64,000 bases of DNA from Cribrihabitans_A pelagius (GCF_048820915.1 NZ_JBMERR010000021.1:1-64000); one strand, 5' to 3'. Numbered from the stretch's first letter, positions 7,810-16,327 are shown. Notes: a model not told the origin generated them from the letters alone. Program-made: numbers and translations.

Positions 7810-7832
7810 AAAAGCCGCCTCGAAGGGCGGCC
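7810..7832 (-). terminator. Rho-independent terminator of tRNA-Gly copy 1
   Basis: In the minus direction a GCCGCC/GGCGGC stem is followed by TTTTCG, 17 bases after the tRNA 3' end. Confidence 0.7.
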
Positions 7833-7848
7833 TTTTTGGAATTCCAAA

Positions 7849-7923
7849 TGGAGCGGGCGATGAGATTCGAACTCACGACCCTTACCTTGGCAAGGTAATG
7901 CTCTACCCCTGAGCTACGCCCGC
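7849..7923 (-). tRNA. tRNA-Gly(GCC), copy 1
   Basis: The minus strand folds into a 75-nt cloverleaf that includes an encoded CCA. The acceptor stem is GCGGGCG/CGCCCGC. The D arm is GCTC-AGGGGTA-GAGC, and the T arm has GTTCGAATC. Anticodon GCC lies at 7889-7891 in the loop CTTGCCAAG and reads GGC and GGT codons. It is identical to the two copies downstream. Confidence 0.97.
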
Positions 7924-7943
7924 GCTGCCATTTGGTGAGGCGG

Positions 7944-7973
7944 TGAATAGGAAATACCGCGGCTGCCTGCAAG
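7944..7973 (-). promoter_or_regulatory. Promoter of tRNA-Gly copy 1
   Basis: CTTGCA (-35), an 18-bp spacer and TATTCA (-10) on the minus strand, about 20 bases before the tRNA. The same layout precedes the other two copies, which supports it. Confidence 0.65.
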
Positions 7974-8064
7974 CGGAAAATGAGAGGATGGTGCATTTTC
8001 CCAGTCTGCCAGGCGGTCTTTGCGGCCTGAATGAGGAAACGGCAAAAGCGAGGGCGTCAACAGG

Positions 8065-8090
8065 AAAGGCCACCCCGGAGGGCGGCCTTT
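8065..8090 (-). terminator. Rho-independent terminator of tRNA-Gly copy 2
   Basis: The minus strand reads AAAGGCCGCC, a short loop, then GGTGGCCTTTCC. The stem contains one G-U pair and the T-run is short. Confidence 0.6.
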
Positions 8091-8103
8091 TCACTGGTCC
8101 GGA

Positions 8104-8178
8104 TGGAGCGGGCGATGAGATTCGAACTCACGACCCTTACCTTGGCAAGGTAATGCTCTACCCCTGAGCTACGCCCGC
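8104..8178 (-). tRNA. tRNA-Gly(GCC), copy 2
   Basis: Identical over all 75 nt to copy 1, CCA included, with its own promoter and terminator. The restriction-modification unit begins about 90 bases upstream of it. Confidence 0.97.
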
Positions 8179-8198
8179 GCTGCCGTCCGGTGAGGCGG

Positions 8199-8228
8199 TA
8201 TTTAGGCAATCGCGCCTGAGGCTGCAAG
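8199..8228 (-). promoter_or_regulatory. Promoter of tRNA-Gly copy 2
   Basis: CTTGCA, an 18-bp spacer and TAAATA on the minus strand. This is the best -10 of the three tRNA-Gly promoters. Confidence 0.7.
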
Positions 8229-8269
8229 CGGAAACTTAAAGGGGGCAGCGGCGGATTCCGCGAGCCCGC

Positions 8270-8683
8270 TCAGCCCTCGCCAGCGAGGAAATCCAACAAG
8301 CGGCTGCGCAGGGCGTCGAGATCTTTGGTCTCGCATTCCCAGATTGTCAGCACCTTCCAGCCCGCCGCGTTGAGCGCAGCGAGATGGGCGGCGTCGCGTT
8401 CGGCATTGCGCCGCAGCTTGGGTTCCCAGTAGTCCCGCCGTGAGGAGGGCACACGCCCGCCGCGGCAGCTATGCTGATGCCAGAAGCAGCCATGCACGAA
8501 GATCACCTTGCAGCGTGGTCCGAACACCAGGTCGGGCTTGCCGGGCAGGTCCTTGCGGTGCAGCCGGTAACGGAAGCCGAGCCCGTGCACCATCCGGCGC
8601 ACCAGCATTTCGGGCTTGGTATCCTTGGCGCGGATCTGCGCCATGTTGGCGCTGCGCCGCTCTGGTGTCAGCTTGTCGGCCAC
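8270..8683 (-). CDS. vsr: Vsr, very-short-patch repair endonuclease
   Basis: Nicks next to T:G mismatches that arise when a methylated cytosine deaminates, so repair restores C:G. The 137-residue protein has the family layout: N-terminal MADKLTPERRSANMAQIRAK, catalytic Asp in GKPDLVFG, and the HGCFWHQHSC zinc/active-site block, then a DYWEPKL motif. The start is GTG at 8683, overlapping the end of the nuclease gene by 16 bases, so translation is probably coupled. It is the last gene of a methyltransferase-nuclease-Vsr unit, the expected partner of a C5 methyltransferase. Confidence 0.95.
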   Translation of the reverse strand: MADKLTPERRSANMAQIRAKDTKPEMLVRRMVHGLGFRYRLHRKDLPGKPDLVFGPRCKVIFVHGCFWHQHSCRGGRVPSSRRDYWEPKLRRNAERDAAHLAALNAAGWKVLTIWECETKDLDALRSRLLDFLAGEG

Positions 8684-9570
8684 GGCAGGGCATGTCCGGA
8701 TTGTTCGGCCATGCGCGCATGATAGGCGTTTTCTACCCGGCAGGAAATGAACTCGGCATTGCTGCAGGCCGGCAGGTCAAGCGCCTTGATCAGTTGGGTG
8801 TCGAATTGGCCCGACAGCAGCAGGATGCCATCGCGCGCCAGGATGTCGCGCGTGCCCCGGCCGTTGTCCGAGCGGATGCGGCGCATGAAGTCCTTCTGCT
8901 GGGCCACCGCCTCCACCACGTCGCGGGCAATGGCGCGGCGCTGGACCAGACGGAACAGGGACGCCATGCGCACGTTGCCGGTTTCGCCCGCGAAGATCTG
9001 GCTTACCGCGTCCTCCGGCACCGTGCGCCAGAAATTGGCCGGGTAGGGATGGTCCTGCAGCAGCCAGAGGATATCGGCAAAGCCCTCCGCCGCGACGGCG
9101 CGTTTGGCGTCCTTGTTCTGGCTGCGGGTGAGATAGGCGGGCCGGGCGATGATCAGCCCGAGGTAGCAGCGCGCCCGCACCTCATCCGCGGCGACCAGCA
9201 GGCAGGGCGCGTCCAGCGCCTCGGTCGGAATCATCCAGGTGCTGCCCATCGTGTGCTTGATGTCGACGTCCTGGCCCAGGATCTCGGTATCCAGCCGGCC
9301 GGGGTGCAGTTGCAGCAGCGCGCGCAGCTCAATCTCCACGCGGGTGCCGATATAGGTCTTCTCGGTCTTTTCCAGCGAGTCATAGCTGCGCCGCCCGGTC
9401 TTGGGCGTCATGATCACGTTGTCGATGCAGTCGCGCAGCATCGACGGAAACGCCTCGGCCAGCGCGAGGGGACCGCCCGCGCGCCGGGTGACTTCCGCCG
9501 CAAGCTGCGACAGCAGCGGAAAGTCCGGGTGGCCGGGGACGACCCGGCTGGGCGGGAGTTTCTGTTTCAA
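8668..9570 (-). CDS. NaeI-like type II restriction endonuclease
   Basis: A 300-residue protein that resembles restriction enzyme NaeI (family target GCCGGC). The N-terminal half carries the likely PD-(D/E)xK core, TEILGQDVDIKHT with GSTWMIPTEAL after it; the C-terminal half (RIRSDNGRGTRDILARDGIL onward) fits the DNA-binding part. NaeI is a two-site enzyme about 317 residues long, so the length agrees. The start codon is probably TTG at 9570, with GAGGA nine bases upstream; no ATG or GTG exists between it and the methyltransferase stop. The target sequence is inferred from family only. It lies 57 bp after the methyltransferase gene and overlaps vsr. Confidence 0.75.
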   Translation of the reverse strand: MKQKLPPSRVVPGHPDFPLLSQLAAEVTRRAGGPLALAEAFPSMLRDCIDNVIMTPKTGRRSYDSLEKTEKTYIGTRVEIELRALLQLHPGRLDTEILGQDVDIKHTMGSTWMIPTEALDAPCLLVAADEVRARCYLGLIIARPAYLTRSQNKDAKRAVAAEGFADILWLLQDHPYPANFWRTVPEDAVSQIFAGETGNVRMASLFRLVQRRAIARDVVEAVAQQKDFMRRIRSDNGRGTRDILARDGILLLSGQFDTQLIKALDLPACSNAEFISCRVENAYHARMAEQSGHALPWPTS

Positions 9571-9627
9571 AGCTTCGGTCCTCGCCTGGCTGGTGGCCGA
9601 GGCAGTGCAGCGGTCACGAAGGGCGCC

Positions 9628-10587
9628 TTACGCCCGCACGGCATGCAGCTTCGGCTTGGCAATCGCCGCCTTCAGCTCACGTGCCACCGCCTCGGCCACC
9701 GGCGGCGGGAAAGCATTGCCGACCTGGCGGTAGGCGTTGGTCTTGGCGCCGGTGAAATGCCAGGCATCCGGGAAGCCCTGGATGCGGGCCACCATCCGCA
9801 CGGTGAGCCGCGGCATGTCGTTGTGGAACGGATCCGGCGCTTCATAGGCAATTGTGCGCCCCTCGACACCCAAGGCTGCCCAGGCCCGGCGCGCCCGCGT
9901 CGGGCCCAGATCCGGACCGCCATGCTTTTTGGAGCCGCCGACGATAGTGGGGGCGATCTCATCGGCCTTGGCGGCCCAGTCATCGGCACCGCGCCAGCCG
10001 CGTTCCTTCATCAGGTCGAGAAGCGTTTCGCCAACTGTGCGGGGGTTGTGCGGCAGCAGCTCCGGCCAGTTGAACTGGCCCGCATATTCCTTGCGCAGCG
10101 CCACAATGGCGACCCGCGGGCGCAGCTGCGGCACCCCGAAGTCCGAGGCGTTAAGCAGGCGCCAGTCGGTCTCGTAGCCCAGCTTCGACAGCTGCTTCTT
10201 CAGCTTCTCGCGGTAGTCGTGAAACACCGCATCGAGGAAGCCGCGCACGTTCTCGATCATCACCGCGCGGGGGCGGGTGGCATCGACGATCTCGATTGCA
10301 TCGTCAAAGAGGTTGCGCTCGTCCTTCTCTCCCAGCTGCTTGCCCGCCACGGAAAAGGGCGGGCAGGGCAGGCCGCCTGCCAGCAGGTCGATGCCTTTGT
10401 AGGCAGCGGCATCTTCCTTGAAGCGGCGCACATCCTCTTCCAGCACATTCCATTGCGGGCGGTTGTGGCGCAAGGTGGCGCAGCAGTGCTTGTCGATCTC
10501 GACCAGGGCGGTGTGGCCGAAGCCGGCCTTTTCGAGGCCCAGGGCCTGGCCGCCGGCCCCAGCGCAAAGTTCTACCGATGTCAGCAT
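9628..10587 (-). CDS. DNA cytosine-5 methyltransferase (type II R-M)
   Basis: A 319-residue C5-cytosine methyltransferase with motifs in normal order: I (ELCAGAGGQALGLEKAG), IV with the catalytic Cys (GGLPCPPFS), VI (MIENVRG), VIII (QLRPRVAIVAL), a target-recognition stretch (residues about 190-270), IX (RLTVRMVARIQGFP) and X (AYRQVGNAFPPPV). The start at MLTSVELCAG has GCAGGA upstream; an in-frame ATG at 10650 would add 21 residues. It protects host DNA from the adjacent nuclease. This gene is first in the operon, so the methylase would be made before the nuclease. Confidence 0.93.
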   Translation of the reverse strand: MLTSVELCAGAGGQALGLEKAGFGHTALVEIDKHCCATLRHNRPQWNVLEEDVRRFKEDAAAYKGIDLLAGGLPCPPFSVAGKQLGEKDERNLFDDAIEIVDATRPRAVMIENVRGFLDAVFHDYREKLKKQLSKLGYETDWRLLNASDFGVPQLRPRVAIVALRKEYAGQFNWPELLPHNPRTVGETLLDLMKERGWRGADDWAAKADEIAPTIVGGSKKHGGPDLGPTRARRAWAALGVEGRTIAYEAPDPFHNDMPRLTVRMVARIQGFPDAWHFTGAKTNAYRQVGNAFPPPVAEAVARELKAAIAKPKLHAVRA

Positions 10588-10681
10588 GCCGTCCTGCCCG
10601 TCCGCTTCCGTTCCCGCTCTGTTCCTAGCGGCATTGATGATTCCGCACAAGGCTCAGGCTAGGGGTTATTCCTGAAACACG

Positions 10682-10708
10682 AAAGGCCACCCTTATGGGT
10701 GGCCTTTT
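10682..10708 (-). terminator. Rho-independent terminator of tRNA-Gly copy 3
   Basis: A perfect AAAGGCCACCC / GGGTGGCCTTT stem with a 4-nt loop, 13 bases downstream of the tRNA on the minus strand. It also separates the tRNA from the methyltransferase operon. Confidence 0.75.
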
Positions 10709-10720
10709 CGCCGGTTCGAA

Positions 10721-10795
10721 TGGAGCGGGCGATGAGATTCGAACTCACGACCCTTACCTTGGCAAGGTAATGCTCTACCCCTGAGCTACGCCCGC
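10721..10795 (-). tRNA. tRNA-Gly(GCC), copy 3
   Basis: Identical to copies 1 and 2 over 75 nt, CCA included. It lies just upstream of the restriction-modification operon on the same strand. Confidence 0.97.
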
Positions 10796-10815
10796 GCTGC
10801 CATTCGGTGAGCGGT

Positions 10816-10845
10816 GAAATAGGCGCTTGCCGCGCGGGCTGCAAG
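10816..10845 (-). promoter_or_regulatory. Promoter of tRNA-Gly copy 3
   Basis: CTTGCA, an 18-bp spacer and TATTTC on the minus strand, matching the arrangement of the other two copies. Confidence 0.65.
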
Positions 10846-10951
10846 GGGAAAGTTCGCGCCTCTTGAAAAAACTTCGGGCTGCCGCGGCGGAAACAGCTGA
10901 CCTGTGCGTGGAAGGCGGCAACAGCTGGCACAAGAGACAGAGGCAGAGGCC

Positions 10952-11119
10952 ATGGTGACGAATGATATCTTGCGTATCGGCAGCCTGGCGGCGGCAATTG
11001 CCCTAGGTTGCATACTGCCGGGTAAGACGCCGGACGGCGCGGCTCCGAGTTTCGAAAGCATCAGCCCGCCTCCGGTTGCGGCGGTGAAGCTGCCGCAGGC
11101 GGCGGGCCGCAAGGCCTGA
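10952..11119 (+). CDS. Small hypothetical membrane or exported protein
   Basis: A 55-residue frame with AGAGG seven bases before the ATG. It has a hydrophobic segment (ILRIGSLAAAIALGCIL, residues 6-22), then a Pro/Ala-rich tail. The ALGC sequence is only a poor lipobox. The layout suggests an exported or membrane-tethered peptide. I do not recognise a family, and nothing downstream indicates a role. The gene lies divergently from tRNA-Gly copy 3. Confidence 0.4.
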   Translation: MVTNDILRIGSLAAAIALGCILPGKTPDGAAPSFESISPPPVAAVKLPQAAGRKA

Positions 11120-11205
11120 TCCCTGGGGCGCCGTTCTTCGGCGCGAAAAGCGGCCCGGAAAACGCGTGTTTTTCCGGTGTCGCCCGGCTGCGATGACCTG
11201 CCTGC

Positions 11206-11240
11206 GAAAGAAAAGGCGCCGTGCCCGGGAGCACGGCGCC
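11206..11240 (-). terminator. Rho-independent terminator of pyc
   Basis: In the minus direction a 10-bp GGCGCCGTGC/GCACGGCGCC stem is followed by TTTTCTTTC. It starts about 30 bases after the pyc stop. Confidence 0.85.
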
Positions 11241-11270
11241 TGTATCAGGGCGCTTGGCGTCCCCGGAGCC

Positions 11271-14200
11271 TTATTCCAGCTCGACGAGCAGGTCCTTGGC
11301 GTCGATTTGGGCGCCGGGCTGCACGTGGACGGCAGAGACCACCGCGTCGCGCTCGGCGTGGATGCCGGTTTCCATCTTCATCGCCTCGATGGTCAGAAGC
11401 ATGTCGCCTTCCTTCACCTTCTGGCCCGGCTGCACCGCGACCGTGGCCACCACGCCCGGCATTGGCGCGCCCGCGTGGTTCGGATTTCCGGCTTCGGCCT
11501 TGGGCCGCACCTCGGCCGAGGCCTTGACCAGGCGGTTCGGCACCCGGATCACCCGCGGCTGGCCGTTCAGCTCGAAGAACAGCTTCACCTCGCCCTTTTC
11601 GTCGGTGTCGCCGATTGCCTGCAGGCGGATCTCCAGCGTCTTGCCGGGGTCGATTTCGGCGGTGATCTCCTCGCCCGGCTCCATGCCGTAGAAGAAGGTC
11701 CGCGTCGGCAGCGTGCGCACCGGCCCGTACTGGCGGTGGCGGCCCATGTAGTCGAGGAAGACCTTGGGATACATCAGGTAGCCGTTCAGGTCCTCGTCAT
11801 CGACCTTGTAGCCCTCGAGTTCCCTGGACAGCTCCTTGCGGGTTGCCTCCAGGTCGACCGGCGGCAGGTGCGCGCCGGGGCGCTCCAGGTTGGGGGCCTC
11901 GCCCTTCAGCACCTTTTTGACGATCCCTTCCGGGAAGCCGCCGGGAGGCTGGCCGAGGTTGCCGCGCATCATGTCCACCACCGAGTCGGGGAAGGAGACA
12001 TCCGTATTCGGGTCTTCGACTTCTGCCCGGGTCAGACCCTGGCTCACCATCATCAGCGCCATGTCGCCCACTACCTTGGACGAGGGCGTCACCTTCACGA
12101 TGTCGCCGAACATCTGGTTCACGTCGGCATAGGTGTGCGCCACCTCGCTCCACCGGTCCTCCAGCCCCAATGAGCGCGCCTGCGCCTTGAGGTTGGTGAA
12201 CTGGCCGCCGGGCATCTCGTGCAAGTAGACCTCCGACGAAGGCGCCTGCATGCCGGATTCGAACGCCGTGTAATGGCCGCGCACATGATCCCAGTAGTCC
12301 GAGATCTCGCGCACAGCACCGATGTCGAGCCCGGTGTCGCGGTCGGTGTGGCGCAGCGCCTCGACCACGGTGCCGAGCGTCGCCTGCGAAGTGTTGCCCG
12401 AGAACGCATCCATCGCGCAGTCGACCGCATCGACGCCCGCCTCGGCGGCGGCGAGGATGGTGGCGACGGCAACGCCCGCGGTGTCATGGGTGTGGAAGTG
12501 GATCGGCAGGCCGACCTCCTCCTTCAGGGCCTTGACCAGCTGGCGCGCGGCGACGGGTTTCAACAGCCCCGCCATGTCCTTCAGCCCCAGCACATGCGCG
12601 CCTGCGGCTTCCAGCTCCTTGGCCATGCCGACGTAGTATTTCACGTCATACTTGGCGCGCGCCGGGTCGTTGATGTCGCCGGTGTAGCAGATGGTGCCTT
12701 CGCAAATCTTGCCGCTTTCGACCACCGCATCCATGGCGACGCGCATGTTCTCCACCCAGTTCAGGCTGTCGAAGACGCGGAAGACGTCGATGCCCTTGGC
12801 GGCTTCTTTCACGAAGAACTGCACCACGTTGTCGGGATAATTGGTATAGCCCACCCCGTTGGAGCCGCGCAGCAGCATCTGGGTCATCAGATTCGGCATC
12901 CGGTCGCGCAGGTCGCGCAGGCGCTGCCAGGGGCATTCCTGCAGGAAGCGGTAGGCCACGTCGAAGGTTGCGCCGCCCCAGCACTCGACCGAGAACAGCT
13001 GCGGGAGGTTCTGCGCATAGGCCGGGGCCACCTTGATCATGTCATGGCTGCGCATGCGCGTTGCCAGCAGCGACTGGTGCCCGTCGCGCATGGTGGTGTC
13101 GGTGATCAGGAGCTGGCGTTGCGCCTTCATCCAGTCGGCCACCGCCTGCGCGCCCTTCTGCTCCAAGAGGTTGCGGGTGCCGTAAGGCGTGTTGCCCGGT
13201 TCCACCTTGGGAGCGCGCGGCTCCTTCAGGTCGGGCGAGGGCGCGGCGCGTCCCTCGGTCTCCGGATGGCCGTTCACGGTGATGTCGGCGATATAGGTCA
13301 AGACCTTGGTGCCGCGGTCGCGCCGCTTCTTGAAGTGGAACAGGTCCGGTGTCTCGTCGATGAACTTGGTGGTGTATTCATTCGACAGGAAGGTCGGGTG
13401 CTTCAGCAGGTTCTCGACAAAGGCGATGTTGGTGGAGACCCCGCGCACCCGGAATTCGCGCAAGGCGCGGTCCATGCGGGCAATCGCCTTCTCGGGCGTC
13501 GGCGCCCAGGCGGTGACCTTGGTCAGCAGCGAGTCGTAATAGCGGGTGATCACGCCGCCCGCATAGGCGGTGCCGCCATCCAGACGGATGCCCATGCCGG
13601 TGGCCGAGCGGTAGGCGGTGATGCGGCCATAATCGGGAATGAAGTTGTTGAGCGGATCTTCGGTGGTGACCCGGGTCTGCAGCGCGTGGCCGTTGAGGCG
13701 GATCTCGTCCTGGCTGGCTTTGCCGGTGGCCTCGGCCAGGCTTTTGCCCTCGGCGATCAGGATCTGCGCCTGCACGATGTCGATGCCGGTTACCTCTTCG
13801 GTGACGGTATGCTCCACCTGCACCCGCGGATTCACTTCGATGAAGTAGAAGTTGCCGGATTCCATATCCATCAGGAATTCGACGGTACCCGCGCATTCAT
13901 AGTTCACATGGGCGCAGATCTTGCGGCCAAGATCACAGAGCTCCTCGCGCTGCGCGTCCGAAAGGTAGGGCGCGGGCGCGCGTTCCACGACCTTCTGGTT
14001 GCGGCGCTGAACCGAGCAGTCGCGCTCCCACAGGTGGTAGATCTCGCCATGCTTGTCGCCGAGGATTTGCACCTCCACGTGGCGGGCGCGGGTGATCATC
14101 TTTTCCAGATAGCCTTCGCCATTGCCAAAAGCGGCTTCTGCCTCGCGGCGCCCCTCAAGCACCTTTTCCTCCAGCTCGTCCTCGGAGTGGATCGGCCGCA

Positions 14201-14711
14201 TGCCGCGGCCGCCGCCGCCCCAGCTGGCCTTGAGCATCAAGGGATAGCCGACCTCGGCCGCTTCCTTGCGGATCGCGTCCATGTCGTCGCCCAGCACCTC
14301 GGTGGCGGGGATCACCGGCACCCCGGCTTCGACCGCGACGCGGCGGGCCGAGGCCTTGTCCCCCAGCGCGCGCATGGTTTCCGCCTTGGGGCCGATGAAA
14401 GTGATGCCGTTGCGCGCGCAGGCATCGACAAAATCCGGGTTCTCCGACAACAGGCCATAGCCCGGGTGGATCGCATCGGCGCCGCTTTCCTTGGCGACGC
14501 GGATGATCTCGTCGATCGAGAGGTAGGCGGCCACCGGCCCCAGCCCCTCACCGATGCGGTAGGCTTCGTCGGCCTTGAAGCGGTGCAGGCCGAGCTTGTC
14601 CTCCTCGGCGTAGACAGCGACGGTGCGCTTGCCCATCTCGTTGGCGGCGCGCATCACGCGGATCGCGATCTCGCCACGGTTGGCAATCAGGATTTTTTTA
14701 AAGTCGGTCAT
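11271..14711 (-). CDS. pyc: Pyruvate carboxylase
   Basis: Carboxylates pyruvate to oxaloacetate with ATP and bicarbonate, refilling the TCA cycle. The 1146-residue single chain has all domains in order: biotin carboxylase (residues about 1-455; KILIANRGEIAIRV, ATP loop KASWGGGGRGM, EVNPRVQVEHTVTE), carboxyltransferase (about 535-810; LLITDTTMRDGHQSLLATRM, the HTHDTAG metal site), the tetramerisation/allosteric segment, and a biotin carrier domain with Lys1112 in EAMKMETG. The length matches the alpha4 type. It is monocistronic, with a strong terminator behind it. No promoter could be assigned with confidence in the 325 bases upstream. Confidence 0.98.
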   Translation of the reverse strand: MTDFKKILIANRGEIAIRVMRAANEMGKRTVAVYAEEDKLGLHRFKADEAYRIGEGLGPVAAYLSIDEIIRVAKESGADAIHPGYGLLSENPDFVDACARNGITFIGPKAETMRALGDKASARRVAVEAGVPVIPATEVLGDDMDAIRKEAAEVGYPLMLKASWGGGGRGMRPIHSEDELEEKVLEGRREAEAAFGNGEGYLEKMITRARHVEVQILGDKHGEIYHLWERDCSVQRRNQKVVERAPAPYLSDAQREELCDLGRKICAHVNYECAGTVEFLMDMESGNFYFIEVNPRVQVEHTVTEEVTGIDIVQAQILIAEGKSLAEATGKASQDEIRLNGHALQTRVTTEDPLNNFIPDYGRITAYRSATGMGIRLDGGTAYAGGVITRYYDSLLTKVTAWAPTPEKAIARMDRALREFRVRGVSTNIAFVENLLKHPTFLSNEYTTKFIDETPDLFHFKKRRDRGTKVLTYIADITVNGHPETEGRAAPSPDLKEPRAPKVEPGNTPYGTRNLLEQKGAQAVADWMKAQRQLLITDTTMRDGHQSLLATRMRSHDMIKVAPAYAQNLPQLFSVECWGGATFDVAYRFLQECPWQRLRDLRDRMPNLMTQMLLRGSNGVGYTNYPDNVVQFFVKEAAKGIDVFRVFDSLNWVENMRVAMDAVVESGKICEGTICYTGDINDPARAKYDVKYYVGMAKELEAAGAHVLGLKDMAGLLKPVAARQLVKALKEEVGLPIHFHTHDTAGVAVATILAAAEAGVDAVDCAMDAFSGNTSQATLGTVVEALRHTDRDTGLDIGAVREISDYWDHVRGHYTAFESGMQAPSSEVYLHEMPGGQFTNLKAQARSLGLEDRWSEVAHTYADVNQMFGDIVKVTPSSKVVGDMALMMVSQGLTRAEVEDPNTDVSFPDSVVDMMRGNLGQPPGGFPEGIVKKVLKGEAPNLERPGAHLPPVDLEATRKELSRELEGYKVDDEDLNGYLMYPKVFLDYMGRHRQYGPVRTLPTRTFFYGMEPGEEITAEIDPGKTLEIRLQAIGDTDEKGEVKLFFELNGQPRVIRVPNRLVKASAEVRPKAEAGNPNHAGAPMPGVVATVAVQPGQKVKEGDMLLTIEAMKMETGIHAERDAVVSAVHVQPGAQIDAKDLLVELE

Positions 14712-15037
14712 GTCACCCTCGGGGTCCGTGCAAGTTGGTGCAGTGTTAGGCGGATCATATCGGGAGGTATATCAGCAGTTCTGGGTATTTCCGGCATGAT
14801 TGCGCTCTCAAGCGGCCTGTTGGTTGCTTCTGGGCCTGCGAAATCAGGGCTGCCGTTCGGGATGGCGGCCCGGCGGGAAGGGCAGCCTTCGCAGGAATGT
14901 TGCGGAAACCTTACAGCCGCGTCGCGGTTTTGTAACCGATTTCGCCGCATTGCAGCGGAAAATTTCGCTCTGCACTGCGGCATTTCGGCGCGTTTTTCGG
15001 GCAATGGGCAAATTGCACTCCGGGGAGCGCCCGGATT
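14712..15037. other. Gene-free region between pyc and the hydroxy-acid dehydrogenase
   Basis: This stretch must hold the pyc promoter. I see AT-rich candidates such as GATATACC and GATATGAT around 14750-14775 on the minus strand, but no clear paired hexamers. No gene or RNA is recognised; short open frames here lack ribosome sites and family features. Confidence 0.4.
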
Positions 15038-16183
15038 TCAGTCCACGCGTCTCACCTCAAGGTTGCGCGCGCCATTCAGGCTGGCTAGACCAAGCTGGCC
15101 CATGTTGGCTTCCAGATCGCGGGCCAGCACCTCGGTCAGATGCGCAGGGCCTGCCGGGCCAAGGGCCGCCAGCGCGTAGTGGAAGCCGCGGCCCAGCATC
15201 ACGAAATCCGCCCCCAGCGCCAGCGCGCGCAAGATGTCCAGCCCGCCCTCGACGCCGCTGTCGAAGATCACCGGCAGGTCGACCGCCGCGCGGATTTCCG
15301 GCAGCAGGTCTATCGCTGCGGGGCAGCCGTCGAACTGGCGGCCGCCGTGGTTGGAGACCCAGACCGCGTCCGCTCCCGCCTCCTGCAGGCGCACGGCATC
15401 CCCGCCGCGCAGCACGCCCTTCACCACCAGCTGCCCCGGCCAGTTGCACCGCAGCCACTCCATATACGCCCAATCGGGCGAGGTGCGCAGCAGGTAGCCG
15501 ATATGGGCAGTGGAGGGCAGACTGGCGCGCGGCTCCCCGATGTATTTGTCGAGCGTGCGCATCCGCGGCATCCCCTGCTGCGCCATGCCGATAGCCCAGG
15601 CCGGCCGCCGCGCCACCTGCGCCAGCAGCCGCGGTGTCAGCCGTGGCGGCTGAGTCAGGCCCGAGCGCGTCTGCCGCTCCCGGCGCGAGGCCACCGGCAC
15701 ATCCACCGTCAGCACCAGCGTGCCAAACCCCGCATTCCGGGCCCGCTCCAGCAGATCGCTGCGGATCGCTTCATCCTTGGGCGGGTAGAGCTGGAACCAG
15801 CCATGCGCGCCCAGATCGGGCGCCAGTTCCTCCGGCGTGCGGCTCGCCACGGTAGAGAGGCAATAAGGCAGCCCCGCCTTAGCGGCGGCGCGCGCGAGCA
15901 AGCGTTCGGCATCGGGCCAGATCAGCCCCGACATCCCCACCGGCGCAATCCCGAAGGGCAGGGGGTGCGCCTCTCCCATCAGCCTCACCGACAGATCCGG
16001 CTGCACCGGCCCGTGCAGGATCGAAGGCAGCAGTCCGATCCGGTCCAGCGCGCCTCGGTTGCGCGCCTTCGCGGCCTCCGCCCCGGTGCCGCTGTCGAGG
16101 TAGTCCCAGACAAAGGCAGGCAGCCGCCGCTGCGCGCGCGTCTTCAGATCGGAAAGGCCGGGGTAGCGCTGATGCAAATCCAT
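15038..16183 (-). CDS. FMN-dependent alpha-hydroxy-acid dehydrogenase (LldD-like)
   Basis: A 381-residue TIM-barrel flavoenzyme of the L-lactate dehydrogenase / glycolate oxidase family, which oxidises an L-2-hydroxy acid at the membrane or in the cytoplasm. Visible are the N-terminal ARMDLHQRYPGLSDL-type start, PFGIAPVGMSGL, the FMN strand TLVLTVDVPVASRRER, the Lys strand LVVKGVLRGGDAV, the catalytic VSNHGGRQFDG with the active-site His, and the phosphate loop FDSGVEGGLDILRALALGAD. The substrate (lactate, mandelate or another) is not decided by sequence. It is divergent from uvrD, with a LexA box in the shared 144-bp gap. Confidence 0.88.
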   Translation of the reverse strand: MDLHQRYPGLSDLKTRAQRRLPAFVWDYLDSGTGAEAAKARNRGALDRIGLLPSILHGPVQPDLSVRLMGEAHPLPFGIAPVGMSGLIWPDAERLLARAAAKAGLPYCLSTVASRTPEELAPDLGAHGWFQLYPPKDEAIRSDLLERARNAGFGTLVLTVDVPVASRRERQTRSGLTQPPRLTPRLLAQVARRPAWAIGMAQQGMPRMRTLDKYIGEPRASLPSTAHIGYLLRTSPDWAYMEWLRCNWPGQLVVKGVLRGGDAVRLQEAGADAVWVSNHGGRQFDGCPAAIDLLPEIRAAVDLPVIFDSGVEGGLDILRALALGADFVMLGRGFHYALAALGPAGPAHLTEVLARDLEANMGQLGLASLNGARNLEVRRVD

Positions 16184-16270
16184 GCGCGCATTAGCGGGGC
16201 GCGCTTTGCGAATGTCCAGTCCCGCCGGAACGGCCGCCGCAGCCAGCCATGCAACCGCCGCAAAGCTTGC

Positions 16271-16285
16271 GAACAGAGTGTGAAC
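16271..16285. promoter_or_regulatory. LexA box (SOS operator) upstream of uvrD
   Basis: GAAC-AGAGTGT-GAAC is an exact alphaproteobacterial LexA box (GTTC-N7-GTTC read on the other strand). It lies 43-57 bases before the uvrD ATG. A nearly identical box occurs upstream of mraZ. Confidence 0.75.
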
Positions 16286-16327
16286 GTCCCCTTCCCGCCG
16301 CTGCTGAATCACGTTAGGATCACGGCC

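Noticed and set aside
12219..15179. 986-residue open frame opposite pyruvate carboxylase
   Set aside because: A high-GC antisense shadow of pyc with no domain or start signal. Similar long shadows lie opposite murE/murF, recN, clc and cobT.
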